38,888 bases of DNA, taken from the NCBI RefSeq assembly GCF_002556635.1, contig NZ_MWMO01000025.1, forward strand, positions 1-38,888, given 5' to 3'. Source of the DNA: Novosphingobium sp. PC22D (GTDB taxonomy: Bacteria; Pseudomonadota; Alphaproteobacteria; Sphingomonadales; Sphingomonadaceae). Shown here piece after piece: positions 1 to 10,194 of this stretch. Each line of letters begins with the position of its first letter. The first letter of the stretch is position 1. The notes beneath the pieces are model-generated. The model worked only from the letters and a program-made list of their open reading frames with translations. It was not told where the DNA came from and searched no databases. Position numbers and translations under genes: made by a program.

Positions 1-16
1 AACCTTGTGATTTCGA

Positions 17-412
17 TTACTTGGACTTCGATAAAACCCACGCTTTCCTGCGGGCTTCAGCGTTCTTCACCGGCGACCAGATATTGGCGACGGGCTCGAG
101 CGTTCCGAGCCGCAGCCCCCCTTCCTCCATCGCTTCCTCCACGATCCGCCGGTGCGGCTCGATGCCGTCCAGCGCGCCGGCAATGGCTTCGAGCGGGGAC
201 TGCTCGCCGCGATAGAAGGCGCCGGGGCGCGGCTGGGTGATCAGCATCGCCACGCGCCGCTCCGGATCGTAGGGCAGGACCGCCACCGCGCCGCCGCTTT
301 CGAGCACTTCGCGCTCGACAACGGCGCCGTCAGGCAGCGCGACCGTCGCCTTGAGGAAACGGAAGAAGCCCTCGTAGACGATCTCGGTCCGCAGGATGTG
401 CGTTTCGCTCAC
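17..412 (-). CDS. Nudix hydrolase (ADP-ribose pyrophosphatase-like), short form
   Basis: Reads 131 residues from an ATG at 412. The N-terminal part resembles ADP-ribose/nucleoside-diphosphate-sugar pyrophosphatases: a beta-rich start, the QPRPGAFYRGE segment, and a Nudix-box region with the EEAMEEGG core near residues 92-99. The spacing between the leading G/E and this core is about one residue short of the canonical box, and the usual REUxEE arginine is a glutamate. Family members usually run to 180-210 residues. Here the protein leaves the family pattern after about residue 111 (VANIW) and stops after a basic 20-residue tail, so the 3' part is probably lost or replaced. It follows metH by 16 bp and is last in the methionine operon. 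Family call fairly sure; activity doubtful. Confidence 0.7.
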   Translation of the reverse strand: MSETHILRTEIVYEGFFRFLKATVALPDGAVVEREVLESGGAVAVLPYDPERRVAMLITQPRPGAFYRGEQSPLEAIAGALDGIEPHRRIVEEAMEEGGLRLGTLEPVANIWSPVKNAEARRKAWVLSKSK

Positions 413-428
413 GATCCCGCGGCCCGGG

Positions 429-3044
<2,616 letters not shown>

Positions 3045-3113
3045 TTCGATCTCCCCCCTTCGGCGCGGAAGGGGTCGGGGTTCAGGGCAGGGCGAGAGCG
3101 CGGCCGACGCGGG

Positions 3114-4172
3114 TCAGGCCGCCATCACGAACGGTTCGAGGCCCGAAAGGCGGGTCTTGCATTCGACCTCGGGAATCTTGCGCGGCTTGCGGCCCGCGAG
3201 CATCTTCGCGATCGCGGCGATGTGGCCCGGCGTGGTACCGCAGCAGCCGCCGACGACATTGACCAGCCCCTCGTCGCTCCACACGCTGATCAGTTCCGCG
3301 GTCTTTTCCGGCAGCTCGTCGTACTGGCCGAGCTCGTTGGGCAGCCCCGCGTTGGGGAAGGCCATGACCAGCGTGTCGGTGTCCTTGGCGAGTTCGGCGA
3401 GATAGGGGCGCATCTTGTCCGCGCCGAAGGCGCAGTTCGCGCCCACGGTCAGCGGCTTCAGGTGCCGCAGCGTGTACCAGAAGGCCATGATCGTGTGGCC
3501 CGAGAGGTTGCGCCCGCTCATGTCGGTGATGGTGAAGCTGAGCATCACCGGCACCCTGCGCCCGCTTGCCGCCTCGGCTTCGCGCGCGGCCAGGCCCGCG
3601 GCCTTGGCGTTGAGCGTATCGAAGCAGGTCTCGATGAGGAGGAAGTCCACCCCGCCCTCGATCAGCGCGTCGCACTGCTCGCGGTAGTTGTCCTTGAGCG
3701 TGTCGAAGTCGATCTCGCGGAAGCCGGGATCGTTGACGTCGGGCGAGATCGAGAGCGTCTTGTTGGTCGGCCCGATCGAGCCCGCGACGAAGCGGCGCTT
3801 GCCGTCCTGCGCCTCGGCGGCATCGGCCGCTTCACGCGCGAGATGCGCGGCGGCGATGTTGAGGTCGCGCACCAGATGCTCGCAGCCATAGTCGGCCATC
3901 GCCAGCTTGGTGGAGCTGAAGGTGTTGGTCTCGATCATGTCGGCGCCGGCGTCGAGGTAGGCCTTGTGGACCTCGCGGATGACGTCGGGTCGCGTCAGGC
4001 ACAGCAGGTCGTTGTTGCCCTTCTGGTCGAGGTCGAGATCGAGGTCGCCCTTGTAGTCCTCTTCGCCCAGGCCGTACTTCTGGATCGAGGTGCCGTAGGC
4101 GCCGTCGAAGACCAGGATCGATTCGGCCGCGCGGGCGCGGAAAGCGGTTTCGGCATCTTCACGTTGGCTCAT
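3114..4172 (-). CDS. Homocysteine S-methyltransferase subunit of split MetH
   Basis: A 352-residue protein matching the first module of MetH, a TIM barrel that activates homocysteine with zinc. Visible signs are the start LVFDGAYGTSIQ, the cysteine in GANCAFGAD, and the paired zinc cysteines in NVVGGCCGTTPGH near the C-terminus. These give the three Cys ligands expected of the family. The ATG at 4172 overlaps the stop of metF (ATGA), which fixes the start and suggests translational coupling. A reading frame continues upstream of this ATG but is only the shadow of metF. The product should act with the downstream cobalamin subunit in methionine synthesis. It could be annotated as bmt/mmuM-like, but the neighbour makes the MetH role far more likely. 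Confidence 0.92.
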   Translation of the reverse strand: MSQREDAETAFRARAAESILVFDGAYGTSIQKYGLGEEDYKGDLDLDLDQKGNNDLLCLTRPDVIREVHKAYLDAGADMIETNTFSSTKLAMADYGCEHLVRDLNIAAAHLAREAADAAEAQDGKRRFVAGSIGPTNKTLSISPDVNDPGFREIDFDTLKDNYREQCDALIEGGVDFLLIETCFDTLNAKAAGLAAREAEAASGRRVPVMLSFTITDMSGRNLSGHTIMAFWYTLRHLKPLTVGANCAFGADKMRPYLAELAKDTDTLVMAFPNAGLPNELGQYDELPEKTAELISVWSDEGLVNVVGGCCGTTPGHIAAIAKMLAGRKPRKIPEVECKTRLSGLEPFVMAA

Positions 4173-5134
4173 ATCGCAGTCTCCCGCGCGGCGGCCTGGA
4201 GGGCCGCGGCGTCCGTCTTGGGGCGCACGCCGAGCAGGTGGCAGATTGCATAGGCCAGCTCGGCGCGGTTGAGGGTGTAGAAGTGGAACTCGCGCACGCC
4301 GCCCGCGTAGAGCCGGCGGCACAGCTCGGCCGCGATCGTCGCGGAGACGAGCTGGCGCGCTTCGGGATGGTCGTCGAGCCCTTCGAACAGCGTCGCCATC
4401 CACGAGGGAACGTCGGTGCCGCACATCGCCGACATGCGGCTGACTGCGCCGAAGCTCATCACCGGCATGATCCCGGGCACGATCTCGGCGTCGATCCCCG
4501 CCCTGGCGGCGTCGTCGCGGAAGCGGAAGAAGGTGTCCGGCTCGAAGAAGAATTGCGTGATCGCGCGGTTCGCTCCGGCATCCATCTTGCGCTTGAGATT
4601 GTCGATGTCGGTCTGCGGATCGGCGCTGTCCGGGTGACACTCCGGATAGGCGGCGACCGAGATCTCGAAGGGGTGCAGCTTGCGCAGGCCCTCGACCAGC
4701 GCCGCGGCGTTCTCGTATCCGCCGGGGTGGGTCGAATAGGGCTTGCCCTTCTCCGGCGGATCGCCGCGCAGCGCGACGATGTGGCGCACGCCCGCCTGCC
4801 AGTAGGCATCGGCGACCGCGTCGACCTCTTCCTTGGTGGCCTCCACGCACGTCAGGTGCGCGGCGGCGGCCATGTTCGTTTCGCGGGCGATGCGCGCGAC
4901 CGTGTCGTGGGTGCGCTCGCGGGTCGAGCCGCCGGCGCCGTAGGTCACCGAGACGAAGCGCGGGTCGAGCGGCGCCAGCGTCTCGATCGCCGACCAGAGC
5001 TGCGCATGCATCTTGTCCGTCTTCGGCGGGAAGAACTCGAAGGAGACGGCGATGTCGCCGGGAACGGCGGCGAACAGCGGCGAGGCATGCGCCATCTGTT
5101 CCTCGCGCGCGGGATTGAGGATCGGAGGGGTCAT
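4169..5134 (-). CDS. metF: 5,10-methylenetetrahydrofolate reductase
   Basis: A 321-residue flavoprotein that reduces methylene-tetrahydrofolate to methyl-tetrahydrofolate, the methyl donor of the MetH pair encoded just downstream. Typical features are the early FEFFPPKTDKM motif with the catalytic glutamate, SVTYGAGGSTRERT, HLTCVEATKEE, ALRGDPPEKGK, and the C-terminal FHFYTLNRAELAY. The length is normal for bacterial MetF. The ATG at 5134 overlaps the stop of the regulator gene (ATGA). The longer open frame extending to 5263 is not needed, because the family similarity begins after this ATG. A second ATG lies 13 codons further in (MAHASPL) and cannot be excluded as the start. Confidence 0.96.
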   Translation of the reverse strand: MTPPILNPAREEQMAHASPLFAAVPGDIAVSFEFFPPKTDKMHAQLWSAIETLAPLDPRFVSVTYGAGGSTRERTHDTVARIARETNMAAAAHLTCVEATKEEVDAVADAYWQAGVRHIVALRGDPPEKGKPYSTHPGGYENAAALVEGLRKLHPFEISVAAYPECHPDSADPQTDIDNLKRKMDAGANRAITQFFFEPDTFFRFRDDAARAGIDAEIVPGIMPVMSFGAVSRMSAMCGTDVPSWMATLFEGLDDHPEARQLVSATIAAELCRRLYAGGVREFHFYTLNRAELAYAICHLLGVRPKTDAAALQAAARETAI

Positions 5135-6129
5135 TGGCTCAGGGTTTCCTGCTTGCGTGAGTTGGCGGCGGACGATCCCGCCGGTCGCTTGTGTGCGGTC
5201 CAGATCTTGATGGTGAGCGGATTGCCCGCCAGCGCCAGCGGCGGTTCGGCATCGAACCCGCACTCGCTGAGAAGGCCGAGCATCTGCTCGTCGGAAAAGC
5301 CGAGGCGGGCGTGAGCGTGGCGTTCGCGCAGTTCCTCGCGGTCATGCGCGGCGAAGTCGACCACCGCGATTCGCGCGTCCGGCCGCGCGACGCGCGCCGC
5401 CTCGGCGAGCACCGTGCCCGGGTCCTGCGCATAGTGCAGCACCTGGTGGAACAGCACCGAATCGAACGAGCCGTCGGCAAACGGCAGCGCGCCGAAGTCG
5501 CCCTGCACCAGGTCGATCTTGTCGGCGGGCAGGGCCTGGAGGCGCGCGCGGGCGATGCGCAGCATGTCCGGGCTCTTGTCGAGCCCGGTCACGCGATCGG
5601 CATGGGGGGCGAGCAGTTCGGCCATGCGGCCGGTGCCGGTGCCGACGTCGAGCAGCGCGCCGAGCGGCGCCTTGGTGAGCATCGCCTCCAGCGCGGCCTC
5701 GACCGGCGCGTCGGGCATATGAAGCGAGCGCAGCTTGTCCCATTCCTGGGCATGGCGCGCGAAGTAGGCGATCGCGCTCGCCTCGCGCGCGGCGCGGATC
5801 GCGGCGAGGTGGCGCCGGTCTTCGCCGCACTGCTCGGCGAAGAGTGCGTCGTCCTGCTCGGCCACCGTCAGCAGGCGCGCGGCCGCGCGCGCGAGCGGCG
5901 GTCCGCTGGATTCGCTGGTGGCGTTGCGCAGAAAGACCCAGCTTCCCTCCTTGCGCCGCTCCGCAAGGCCGGCGTCGCACAGAATCCGCACGTGGCGCGA
6001 GACGCGCGGCTGGCTTTGCCCGAGCACCTGGGCCAGTTCGCCGACGGCCAGTTCCATGTGCGCGAGCAGGCGCAGGATGCGCAGCCGCGTGGGGTCAGAG
6101 AGGGCCCGCAAGAGGGGGTCGATCCGCAT
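5131..6129 (-). CDS. ArsR-type regulator fused to a SAM methyltransferase (SahR-like)
   Basis: A 332-residue two-domain protein. Residues 1-90 form an ArsR winged helix (SDPTRLRILRLL, then the recognition-helix stretch QSQPRVSRHVRIL). Residues about 125-300 form a class I SAM methyltransferase fold with motif I at 161-167 (DVGTGTG). The known family is SahR, a repressor of methionine-cycle genes that senses S-adenosylhomocysteine. In that setting the methyltransferase fold is thought to bind ligand rather than necessarily catalyse. It heads the metF/metH operon, and an ideal dyad lies 8 bp in front of its start codon, so autoregulation of the whole operon is likely. It is distinct from arsenic-sensing ArsR: no metal-binding cysteine motif is obvious. 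Confidence 0.88.
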   Translation of the reverse strand: MRIDPLLRALSDPTRLRILRLLAHMELAVGELAQVLGQSQPRVSRHVRILCDAGLAERRKEGSWVFLRNATSESSGPPLARAAARLLTVAEQDDALFAEQCGEDRRHLAAIRAAREASAIAYFARHAQEWDKLRSLHMPDAPVEAALEAMLTKAPLGALLDVGTGTGRMAELLAPHADRVTGLDKSPDMLRIARARLQALPADKIDLVQGDFGALPFADGSFDSVLFHQVLHYAQDPGTVLAEAARVARPDARIAVVDFAAHDREELRERHAHARLGFSDEQMLGLLSECGFDAEPPLALAGNPLTIKIWTAHKRPAGSSAANSRKQETLSQ

Positions 6130-6137
6130 GGGCGAGC

Positions 6138-6157
6138 ATATAAAGAAATCTTTATAT
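6138..6157 (-). promoter_or_regulatory. Putative SahR operator of the methionine operon
   Basis: A 20-bp dyad, ATATAAAGA-AA-TCTTTATAT, with two perfect 9-bp arms in an otherwise GC-rich context. It ends 8 bp before the ATG of the ArsR-methyltransferase gene. No purine-rich ribosome binding site is visible between the dyad and the ATG, so a bound protein would cover the promoter or the very 5' end of the transcript. AT-rich dyads of this shape are typical of ArsR-family operators. Assignment to the neighbouring protein is inference. Confidence 0.75.
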
Positions 6158-6307
6158 CATCGCAAGTCCAAGCAAAACTGCCGTGTTTCGCGCGTTCCGG
6201 ACCCCTCGCATTCCCATTTGCGTTGGATGTTGCACTCGTCTACACACGCAAGTGCAGGCTTGCCTGCAAGCGTTGGCGCCTGCGCCAAACATTGCAAGGG
6301 GATTCGC

Positions 6308-6508
6308 ATGAAGAAGATTGCTTACGCCGCTTTCGCGTCGGCCGCTGCTCTGGCTCTCGCTGCCTGCGGTAGCTCGGACACCGCCACGGAAGAGGCTGCC
6401 ACCGACAGCGTCGAAACGATGGCCGAAGAGACCATGGCCGCCGATCCGATGGCGACCGAAGCCATGGACCCGATGGCGACCGAAGCCGCTTCTGAAGCTG
6501 CTATGTAA
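6308..6508 (+). CDS. Small lipoprotein with acidic Met-Ala-rich repeats
   Basis: A 66-residue product. The N-terminus is a lipoprotein signal: MKK, a hydrophobic run, and the lipobox LAAC with the cysteine near residue 19. The mature part is acidic and low in complexity, with repeats of the type DPMATEA and EETMAAD, and no recognisable fold. The ATG follows AAGGGG by a short gap. It is divergent from the methionine operon and followed by a strong GC hairpin, so it looks monocistronic. Small lipoproteins of this kind are common and poorly characterised in sphingomonads. Function unknown. Confidence 0.7.
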   Translation: MKKIAYAAFASAAALALAACGSSDTATEEAATDSVETMAEETMAADPMATEAMDPMATEAASEAAM

Positions 6509-6516
6509 TCTTGTTC

Positions 6517-6554
6517 GGGGGCGGGCGCCCGTCGCGAGACGGGCACCCGCCCCC
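6517..6554 (+). terminator. Strong GC hairpin after the small lipoprotein gene
   Basis: Two 17-nt arms (6517-6533 and 6538-6554) pair with a single mismatch around a GCGA tetraloop, 8 bp after the lipoprotein stop codon. No T-run follows, so it may stabilise the 3' end of the mRNA or terminate inefficiently. Confidence 0.6.
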
Positions 6555-6629
6555 AACATTCGCGCACCCGGCGCCTTTGACGGACCGGCACGAGCCGGGA
6601 TGCCGCAAAAGCAGTCGGGACACAGGGCA

Positions 6630-6663
6630 CCCTCCGCGAGTTTTCCGGAGGGTTTTGTTTTGT
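6630..6663 (+). terminator. Intrinsic terminator ahead of nadE
   Basis: Arms CCCTCCG (6630-6636) and CGGAGGG (6646-6652) enclose a 9-nt loop and are followed at once by TTTTGTTTTGT on the plus strand. This is a textbook Rho-independent terminator. It should stop transcripts from the lipoprotein gene, or from a short RNA lying between the two hairpins, before nadE. Confidence 0.85.
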
Positions 6664-6764
6664 CCGGCTCCGGCGCCGCGCGCCGCCGGCGAACGTTCGC
6701 TCCGATCGCCGCGGACCTCTGAATTTCATTTGCAAGTCCCGATGCCAGTGGGCATCAACCGGTC

Positions 6765-8420
6765 ATGCCCGACACGCTGAAGATTACGCTGGCCCAGCAC
6801 AACCAGTCGGTCGGGGACATCAGGCACAACGCCGATACGGTGCTCGCGGCCCGCAAGCGCGCCAAGGGCTCGGACCTCCTGGTCTTTCCCGAACTCCATC
6901 TCATCGGCTATCCGCCCGAGGACCTGATCCTCAAGCCCTCGCTGATCGAGCGTGCCGCGGCCGAGCTCGAGGTGCTGGCGCAGGCGAGCGCGAGCGACGG
7001 TCCGGCGATGCTGGTCGGCTCCGCCTTCGTGCTCGACGGCGCACTGCACAACGGCGTCGCGCTGCTCGACGGCGGCAAGGTCGCGGCGGTTCGCCTCAAG
7101 CACGAACTGCCCAACTACGGCACCTTCGACGAGGTGCGGCTGTTTCAGCCCGGCCCGCTGCCCGAGCCGGTGATCGTACGCGGGACGATGATCGGCGTGC
7201 CGATCTGCGAGGACATCTGGCGGCCCGAAGTCTGCCGCCACCTCGCCGATTTCGGGGCCGAGATGTTCATCTGCATCAACGGCAGCCCGTACGAGATCAA
7301 CAAGGACGCGCTGCGCGTCGAGGGCGTCGCCAAGCGCCGCGCGGTCGATACCGGCCTGCCGCTCGCCTATCTCAACCGCGTCGGCGGGCAGGACGAACTG
7401 GTGTTCGACGGCGCGAGCTTCGTCATCAACGGCGATGGCGGGCTCGCGGTGCAGTTGCGCGACTGGGAAGCGGAAGAAGCGACCACCCGCTGGACCAAGA
7501 CCGCCAAGGGCTGGCGCTGCGACCGGGGCGAGATCCCCGAACTCGCGACCCATCCGGAGGACATCTATTGCGCGATGGTGCTCGCCCTGCGCGATTATGT
7601 CGAGCGCAACGGCTTTCCGGGCGTCGTGCTCGGCTTGTCGGGCGGGATCGATTCGGCGGTCTGCGCGGCGATCGCGGCCGACGCGCTCGGCCCGCAGCGC
7701 GTCTGGTCGGTGATGCTGCCCTCGCGCTATACCGCGCGCGAAAGCCTCGACGATGCGCGGGCCTGCGCCGAGGCGCTCGGCTGCCGCCACTCGACGATCC
7801 CGATCGCGCCCGCGGTCGGCGCCTTCGACGAAATGCTCGCCGAGAGCTTCGAGGGCCGCGCGCCCGATCTCGCCGAAGAGAACCTGCAGTCGCGCATTCG
7901 CGGCGTCACTTTGATGGCGCTGTCGAACAAGTTCGGGCCGATGCTGCTGACCACCGGCAACAAGAGCGAGATGAGCGTCGGCTACGCCACGATCTACGGA
8001 GACATGGCGGGCGGCTACAATCCGCTCAAGGATGCCTACAAGTCGACGGTCTTTGCCATCGCCCGATGGCGCAATCGCCACCGCCCGCGTATCGGCCTCG
8101 GTCCCGAGGGCCCGGTCATCCCGGAGCGGATCATCACCCGCGCGCCGAGCGCCGAGTTGCGCGAGGACCAGCGCGACGATGATTCGCTGCCGCCCTACGA
8201 GGTGCTCGATCCGATCCTGCTCGGCCTGGTGGAGAACGACAAGAGCGTCGACCAGCTCGTTGCCGAAGGCTTCGATCGCGAGACCGTCCAGCACGTCGAA
8301 CGGCTGCTCCACCTCGCCGAATACAAGCGCCGCCAGGCCCCCCCGGGCGTCAAGCTCACCGCGCGCAACTTCGGCCGCGACCGGCGCTATCCGATCACCC
8401 ACGCCTTCCGCAGCGGATAG
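6765..8420 (+). CDS. nadE: Glutamine-dependent NAD+ synthetase
   Basis: A 551-residue fusion enzyme that amidates nicotinate adenine dinucleotide to NAD+ using glutamine. The N-terminal nitrilase-type glutaminase domain has its catalytic triad in place: E43 (FPELHLIGYPPEDL), K112 (LKHELPNYG) and C148 (GVPICEDIW). The C-terminal ATP-pyrophosphatase domain carries the P-loop LGLSGGIDSAV with S292 and later TTGNKSEMSVGYAT. Length is normal for the bacterial two-domain form. The ATG at 6765 opens directly on the family start (KITLAQHNQSVGD). It is preceded by a terminator and followed 54 bp later by gltX, so it may have its own promoter and share a transcript with gltX. Confidence 0.97.
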   Translation: MPDTLKITLAQHNQSVGDIRHNADTVLAARKRAKGSDLLVFPELHLIGYPPEDLILKPSLIERAAAELEVLAQASASDGPAMLVGSAFVLDGALHNGVALLDGGKVAAVRLKHELPNYGTFDEVRLFQPGPLPEPVIVRGTMIGVPICEDIWRPEVCRHLADFGAEMFICINGSPYEINKDALRVEGVAKRRAVDTGLPLAYLNRVGGQDELVFDGASFVINGDGGLAVQLRDWEAEEATTRWTKTAKGWRCDRGEIPELATHPEDIYCAMVLALRDYVERNGFPGVVLGLSGGIDSAVCAAIAADALGPQRVWSVMLPSRYTARESLDDARACAEALGCRHSTIPIAPAVGAFDEMLAESFEGRAPDLAEENLQSRIRGVTLMALSNKFGPMLLTTGNKSEMSVGYATIYGDMAGGYNPLKDAYKSTVFAIARWRNRHRPRIGLGPEGPVIPERIITRAPSAELREDQRDDDSLPPYEVLDPILLGLVENDKSVDQLVAEGFDRETVQHVERLLHLAEYKRRQAPPGVKLTARNFGRDRRYPITHAFRSG

Positions 8421-8474
8421 CGCGCGGGCGCCGATCGCTTGGCTTTGCGGCGGGCCCGGTCTAAGCGCGCGCGC

Positions 8475-9815
8475 ATGACCGTCGTCACCCGCTTCGCGCC
8501 GTCGCCCACCGGGCACCTGCATGTCGGCAACATCCGCGCCGCGCTGCACAACTGGCTGCTCGCCAGGCAGGCGGGCGGGCGCTTCGTGCTACGGATCGAC
8601 GACACCGACACCGCTCGCAGCCGCGAGGACTACGTGGAGGCGATCCGCGCCGACCTCGCGTGGCTCGGGCTCGATCCCGATGGCGAGGAACGCCAGTCGG
8701 CCCGCTTCGCGATCTACGAGGCCGAGTTCGAAAAGCTCAAGGCGGCGGGGCGCCTCTACCCGTGCTGGGAGAGCCCGCAGGAACTTGAACTGAAGCGCAA
8801 GGTCCTGCTCGGGCGCGGACTGCCGCCGATCTACGACCGCGCCGCGCTGGCGCTCTCCGACGAGGAGAAGGCCGCGAAGCTGGCGGCGGGCGAGGCGCCG
8901 CACTGGCGCTTCCTGCTCGACCGCGACGAGTCGATCGAATGGGACGACGGGATTCGCGGGCCGCAGCATTTCGATCCGGCGCAGATGTCCGATCCGGTGG
9001 TCCGCCGCGCCGACGGTTCGTGGCTCTACATGCTGCCGAGCGTGATCGACGATATCGCCATGGGCGTGACCGACGTGCTGCGCGGCGAGGACCATGTTTC
9101 GAACACCGCCGCGCAGGCGCAGATGTTCGCGGCGCTCGGCGCGCCGCCGCCGCGCTTCGCGCACGAGGCGCTGCTGGTCGGCACCGAAGGTAAGCTGTCG
9201 AAGCGGCTGGGTTCGCTCGGCGTCGCGCATTTCCGCGAGGCGGGGATCGAGCCGCAGGCGCTCGTGGCGCTGCTGGGTCGGCTGGGGACTTCGGACCCGG
9301 TCGATCCCGCGCTCGGGCTCGAAGACCTCGCGGCGCGCTTTGACTTGTCGCGTTTCGGCCGCGCGCCCGCCCGCTTCGACGAGGCCGAACTGGAGCGGGT
9401 CAATGCCGCCGTGGTGCACGGTCTCGCATACGAACAGGTCGCCCCGCGCCTGCCCGAAGGCATGGACGCCGCCGCATGGGAGGCGATCCGGCCGAACCTT
9501 GCCAGCCTGCGCGACGTGGCGGACTGGTGGCAGGTCGTCTCGGGCGAGGTCGCCGCGCCCGATTTCGACGCGGAAACACGCGCCTATCTCGCCGAGGCGC
9601 TGGCCACGCTCGAGCGGATCGCGTGGGACGAGGACCCCTGGCACGCGCTTACCGGCACGCTCAAGGCGGCGACGGGGCGCAAGGGCAAGGCGCTCTTCCT
9701 GCCCCTGCGCCAGGCGCTCACGGGCATGGATCATGGTCCCGACATGAAGGCGCTGCTGCCACTGATCGGCCGCGCCAGGGCGCTCGCGCGGCTCGGCACG
9801 GCGGTCCAGGGGTAG
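8475..9815 (+). CDS. gltX: Glutamyl-tRNA synthetase
   Basis: A 446-residue class I aminoacyl-tRNA synthetase that charges tRNA-Glu. The HIGH-type signature is FAPSPTGHLHVGNIRAA at the N-terminus and the KMSKS-type loop is KLSKRLGS starting at K240. Anticodon-binding helices make up the C-terminal third. The ATG at 8475 is preferred over an in-frame ATG 12 codons upstream, because homology begins at MTVVTRFAPSPTG and the upstream stretch is arginine-rich filler. Many alphaproteobacteria carry two gltX copies. Which one this is, and whether it mischarges tRNA-Gln for GatCAB, cannot be told from the sequence. Confidence 0.95.
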   Translation: MTVVTRFAPSPTGHLHVGNIRAALHNWLLARQAGGRFVLRIDDTDTARSREDYVEAIRADLAWLGLDPDGEERQSARFAIYEAEFEKLKAAGRLYPCWESPQELELKRKVLLGRGLPPIYDRAALALSDEEKAAKLAAGEAPHWRFLLDRDESIEWDDGIRGPQHFDPAQMSDPVVRRADGSWLYMLPSVIDDIAMGVTDVLRGEDHVSNTAAQAQMFAALGAPPPRFAHEALLVGTEGKLSKRLGSLGVAHFREAGIEPQALVALLGRLGTSDPVDPALGLEDLAARFDLSRFGRAPARFDEAELERVNAAVVHGLAYEQVAPRLPEGMDAAAWEAIRPNLASLRDVADWWQVVSGEVAAPDFDAETRAYLAEALATLERIAWDEDPWHALTGTLKAATGRKGKALFLPLRQALTGMDHGPDMKALLPLIGRARALARLGTAVQG

Positions 9816-9902
9816 AACCCGCCGCATTGATCGGGTCTTGGGCGGGGGCCGATTCCGGCTCGGCGTCGAGGGGGCGCTGATCGCGGCGTTTCTGCGGCGC
9901 CG

Positions 9903-10103
9903 ATGCGCCGGATCGAGCCGTTGTCCCCGCCTTCGCGTGGCGTTCCACGGGTCGATAGCGGGCGGATGATCTCCGCCGTCGCCTGTGTCGTCAAGCACCG
10001 GCTGATGTGGCGCGCTGCCCCGAGCCCTGAGCATCCTCACGAGACGATCCGCGACCGGCCCGCGCGCAGGGGCAGGCTCGTGCGCATCAAGCGAATCTTC
10101 GAA
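9903..10103 (+). pseudogene. Fossil of an IS5-family (IS427-like) transposase N-terminus
   Basis: The plus-strand frame here aligns, residue for residue with one gap, to the N-terminal part of the intact IS5-family transposase at 31819-32576. Here: IEPLSPPSRGVPRVDSGRMI, then VVKHRLMWRAAPSPEHPHET. There: IEPHLPKNQPGARRVDDRRV, then MLKCGGRWQDCPSEYGPSTT. A further stretch (RLVRIKRIFE) matches the region before the first catalytic Asp. No catalytic residues, terminal repeats or full-length frame remain. It fills most of the 379-bp gap between gltX and the TonB-dependent receptor. The rest of that gap shows only the candidate Fur box. Confidence 0.75.
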
Positions 10104-10146
10104 CCACCCGCCCGACTGCCTCTCCGAAAAAGCGAAGTCTTGATAT

Positions 10147-10161
10147 TGCGAATTATATGCA
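10147..10161 (+). promoter_or_regulatory. Candidate Fur-type operator before the TonB-dependent receptor
   Basis: The 15-mer TGCGAATTATATGCA is a near-perfect interrupted dyad (TGC...GCA outer arms, AAT/AT inner) in a local AT-rich patch, 33 bp before the receptor ATG. It resembles the TGCnAATnATTnGCA type of alphaproteobacterial Fur/Mur boxes, with one mismatch. Iron control of the receptor is therefore plausible but unproven. Confidence 0.45.
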
Positions 10162-10194
10162 TTAGCGACGCGCGTCGATCTTGAGGGGGAATCC

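Noticed and set aside
6130..6307. SAM or SAH riboswitch before the methionine operon
   Set aside because: The regulator start is only 8 bp from the dyad, leaving no room for a riboswitch leader, and no such fold was seen on the other strand.
6726..8549. A 607-codon minus-strand frame across nadE
   Set aside because: Pure antisense shadow of nadE, with the repetitive His/Asp/Arg composition typical of such frames.
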